From Alloprevotella tannerae (GTDB lineage: Bacteria > Bacteroidota > Bacteroidia > Bacteroidales > Bacteroidaceae): a DNA stretch of 6,326 nucleotides. Both the position numbers and the translations under genes were made by a program. The notes beneath the pieces are model-generated. The model worked only from the letters and a program-made list of their open reading frames with translations. It ran no database searches and had not been told where the DNA came from. Where the stretch lies: positions 1 to 6,326 of the forward strand of contig JABZGR010000054.1 in assembly GCA_015259125.1 (NCBI GenBank). Direction: 5' to 3'. Positions 5,683 through 6,326 of this stretch are shown here, piece after piece (within the stretch, counting starts at the first letter, position 1; every line of letters starts with the position of its first letter).

Positions 5683-6093
5683 CTACTTCGCATTCCGGAT
5701 ATCGTCCTGTGCACCGAAGATTAAGTTGTGCTTGTCAAGAGCCATACGCATCGTACTGCTTTTCGTAAACCGCACGCTCACGCGCTTAATGAGATTTGCT
5801 CCTTTTTCCTTTGCCTCTTTCGCCGTGGTCACGCCCTCGCCGTGCATTGTCAGACGAAAAGAACCAAGATCTCCTAAGCGAACGGAATCACCGTCCGCAA
5901 GTGATTGAAGAATCTCATATTGCAGGGCATCCAATACCGCCTTGACGGAGGCAGAAGATACGCCCGAACGTTTCTCGATGCGCCCGACAATCGTGCGCAA
6001 CATCACGGGCACGCCCGGCGCCATCTGCGGATAAAATTTCACTTGATCTCTCTTGAGCGGATTTTTCTTCGCTCTGATAACGAATTTAATCAT
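5683..6093 (-). CDS. HU-related DNA-binding protein (Bacteroidetes type with N-terminal extension)
   Basis: This 136-aa protein belongs to the HU/IHF superfamily, in the Bacteroidetes subgroup called 'HU-related, putative histone-like' (TIGR01201-like). Residues 1-28 are the basic N-terminal extension typical of that subgroup (KKNPLKRDQVKFYP). The HU fold follows: helices at about 31-66 (LRTIVGRIEKRSGVSSASVKAVL...) and the beta-strand signature VRLGDLGSFRL at 71-81. In place of the Arg/Pro-rich DNA-binding arm of classical HU there is a divergent segment, then IKRVSVRFTKSSTMRMAL (102-119). It probably binds and bends nucleoid DNA, perhaps as a dimer; the exact role of this subgroup is not well established. 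A short tail (120-136) ends at TAG. ATG 6093 is the natural start, with no Shine-Dalgarno sequence but an A/T-rich leader. It is transcribed alone from its own promoter to its own terminator, convergent with the upstream plus-strand units. Confidence 0.95.
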   Translation of the reverse strand: MIKFVIRAKKNPLKRDQVKFYPQMAPGVPVMLRTIVGRIEKRSGVSSASVKAVLDALQYEILQSLADGDSVRLGDLGSFRLTMHGEGVTTAKEAKEKGANLIKRVSVRFTKSSTMRMALDKHNLIFGAQDDIRNAK

Positions 6094-6153
6094 TGTGGTA
6101 TAGATTTAATAGATGAATAATATAACCAAGGACGCTCCTCGCCCTTGCGTATG

Positions 6154-6184
6154 CAAAGGTAAGCATTTCCGATGAGCCTACAAA
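6154..6184 (-). promoter_or_regulatory. Promoter of the HU-like gene
   Basis: On the minus strand TTTG (6184-6181) is followed after exactly 19 nt by TACCTTTG (6161-6154). The start of transcription should lie near 6149, giving a leader of about 55 nt. A second exact -7 box, TAGATTTG (6218-6211), lies further upstream with a poorly spaced TTGG and may be a minor promoter. Confidence 0.75.
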
Positions 6185-6229
6185 ATAGGCTATAATCGCT
6201 TGATATTTAGCAAATCTACGGACGCATAT

Positions 6230-6326
6230 AAAGACCAACCCTAAGGGGTTGCCCTTCGCGGCGGATTATGGCAGGGTTGTCGCTCCGCTCCAACGCCTGC
6301 CCTGCCAAAAGACCAAGCCTAAGGGC
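6230..6326. repeat. REP-like intergenic element, copy B (inverted to copy A, cut by window edge)
   Basis: AAAGACCAACCCTAAGGGG (from 6230; the 22-bp unit ends at 6251) is the reverse complement of 5287-5308 with one mismatch. A second, diverged unit, AAAGACCAAGCCTAAGGGC, runs from 6308 to the window end. Between them GGCAGGGTTG (6270-6279) and a CCTGCC repeat (6296-6306) form an imperfect palindrome matching the one in copy A. The layout unit-palindrome-unit is therefore the same in both copies, in opposite orientation, on either side of the HU-like gene. Confidence 0.75.

Noticed and set aside
5905..6120. Plus-strand frame opposite the HU-like gene
   Set aside because: It is antisense to a well-supported gene and its promoter leader, with no recognisable domain.

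Overview
The window looks like chromosomal DNA from a Bacteroidales bacterium, most likely Porphyromonas or a close relative. Four things point there. Genes lack Shine-Dalgarno sequences. Promoters fit the Bacteroidetes pattern (TTTG or TTG, about 19-20 nt, then TAnnTTTG). There is a Bacteroidetes-type HU-related protein with an N-terminal extension. A short reading frame ends like a type IX secretion (T9SS) C-terminal sorting tail. The species call is inference.

Layout, left to right. (1) Bases 1-1184, minus strand: the N-terminal 394 codons of a SIR2-family protein (SIR2 domain, charged coiled coil, start of a TPR region), running off the left edge. It is visibly AT-rich next to alaS, and its architecture resembles anti-phage SIR2 NADases. 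Its promoter lies at 1284-1314. (2) Bases 1315-1800: intergenic DNA with four copies of a repeat at exactly 22-bp spacing, then a fragment that looks like the last residues of a T9SS cargo protein, then a strong terminator; this reads as the scar of a lost surface-protein gene. (3) Bases 1833-4670: a complete monocistronic alaS unit (promoter, leader, 874-aa alanyl-tRNA synthetase, perfect-stem terminator). (4) Bases 4807-5007: a probable small structured RNA on the plus strand, with a TAnnTTTG box, a closing helix that starts where transcription should start, GNRA-capped hairpins and an intrinsic terminator. I could not assign it to a family with confidence. (5) Bases 5008-5600: non-coding, repeat-rich DNA with a REP-like palindromic element and a perfect 26-bp inverted repeat. 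(6) Bases 5598-6184, minus strand: a monocistronic HU-related DNA-binding protein with its own promoter and terminator. (7) Bases 6230-6326: a second copy, inverted, of the REP-like element, cut by the window edge.

The genes do not form an operon. alaS and the HU-like gene are housekeeping units with their own signals. The SIR2 gene and the repeats are the accessory part. The points most worth following up are the orphan structured RNA downstream of alaS and the SIR2-TPR gene, whose unseen left neighbours may be other defence genes.
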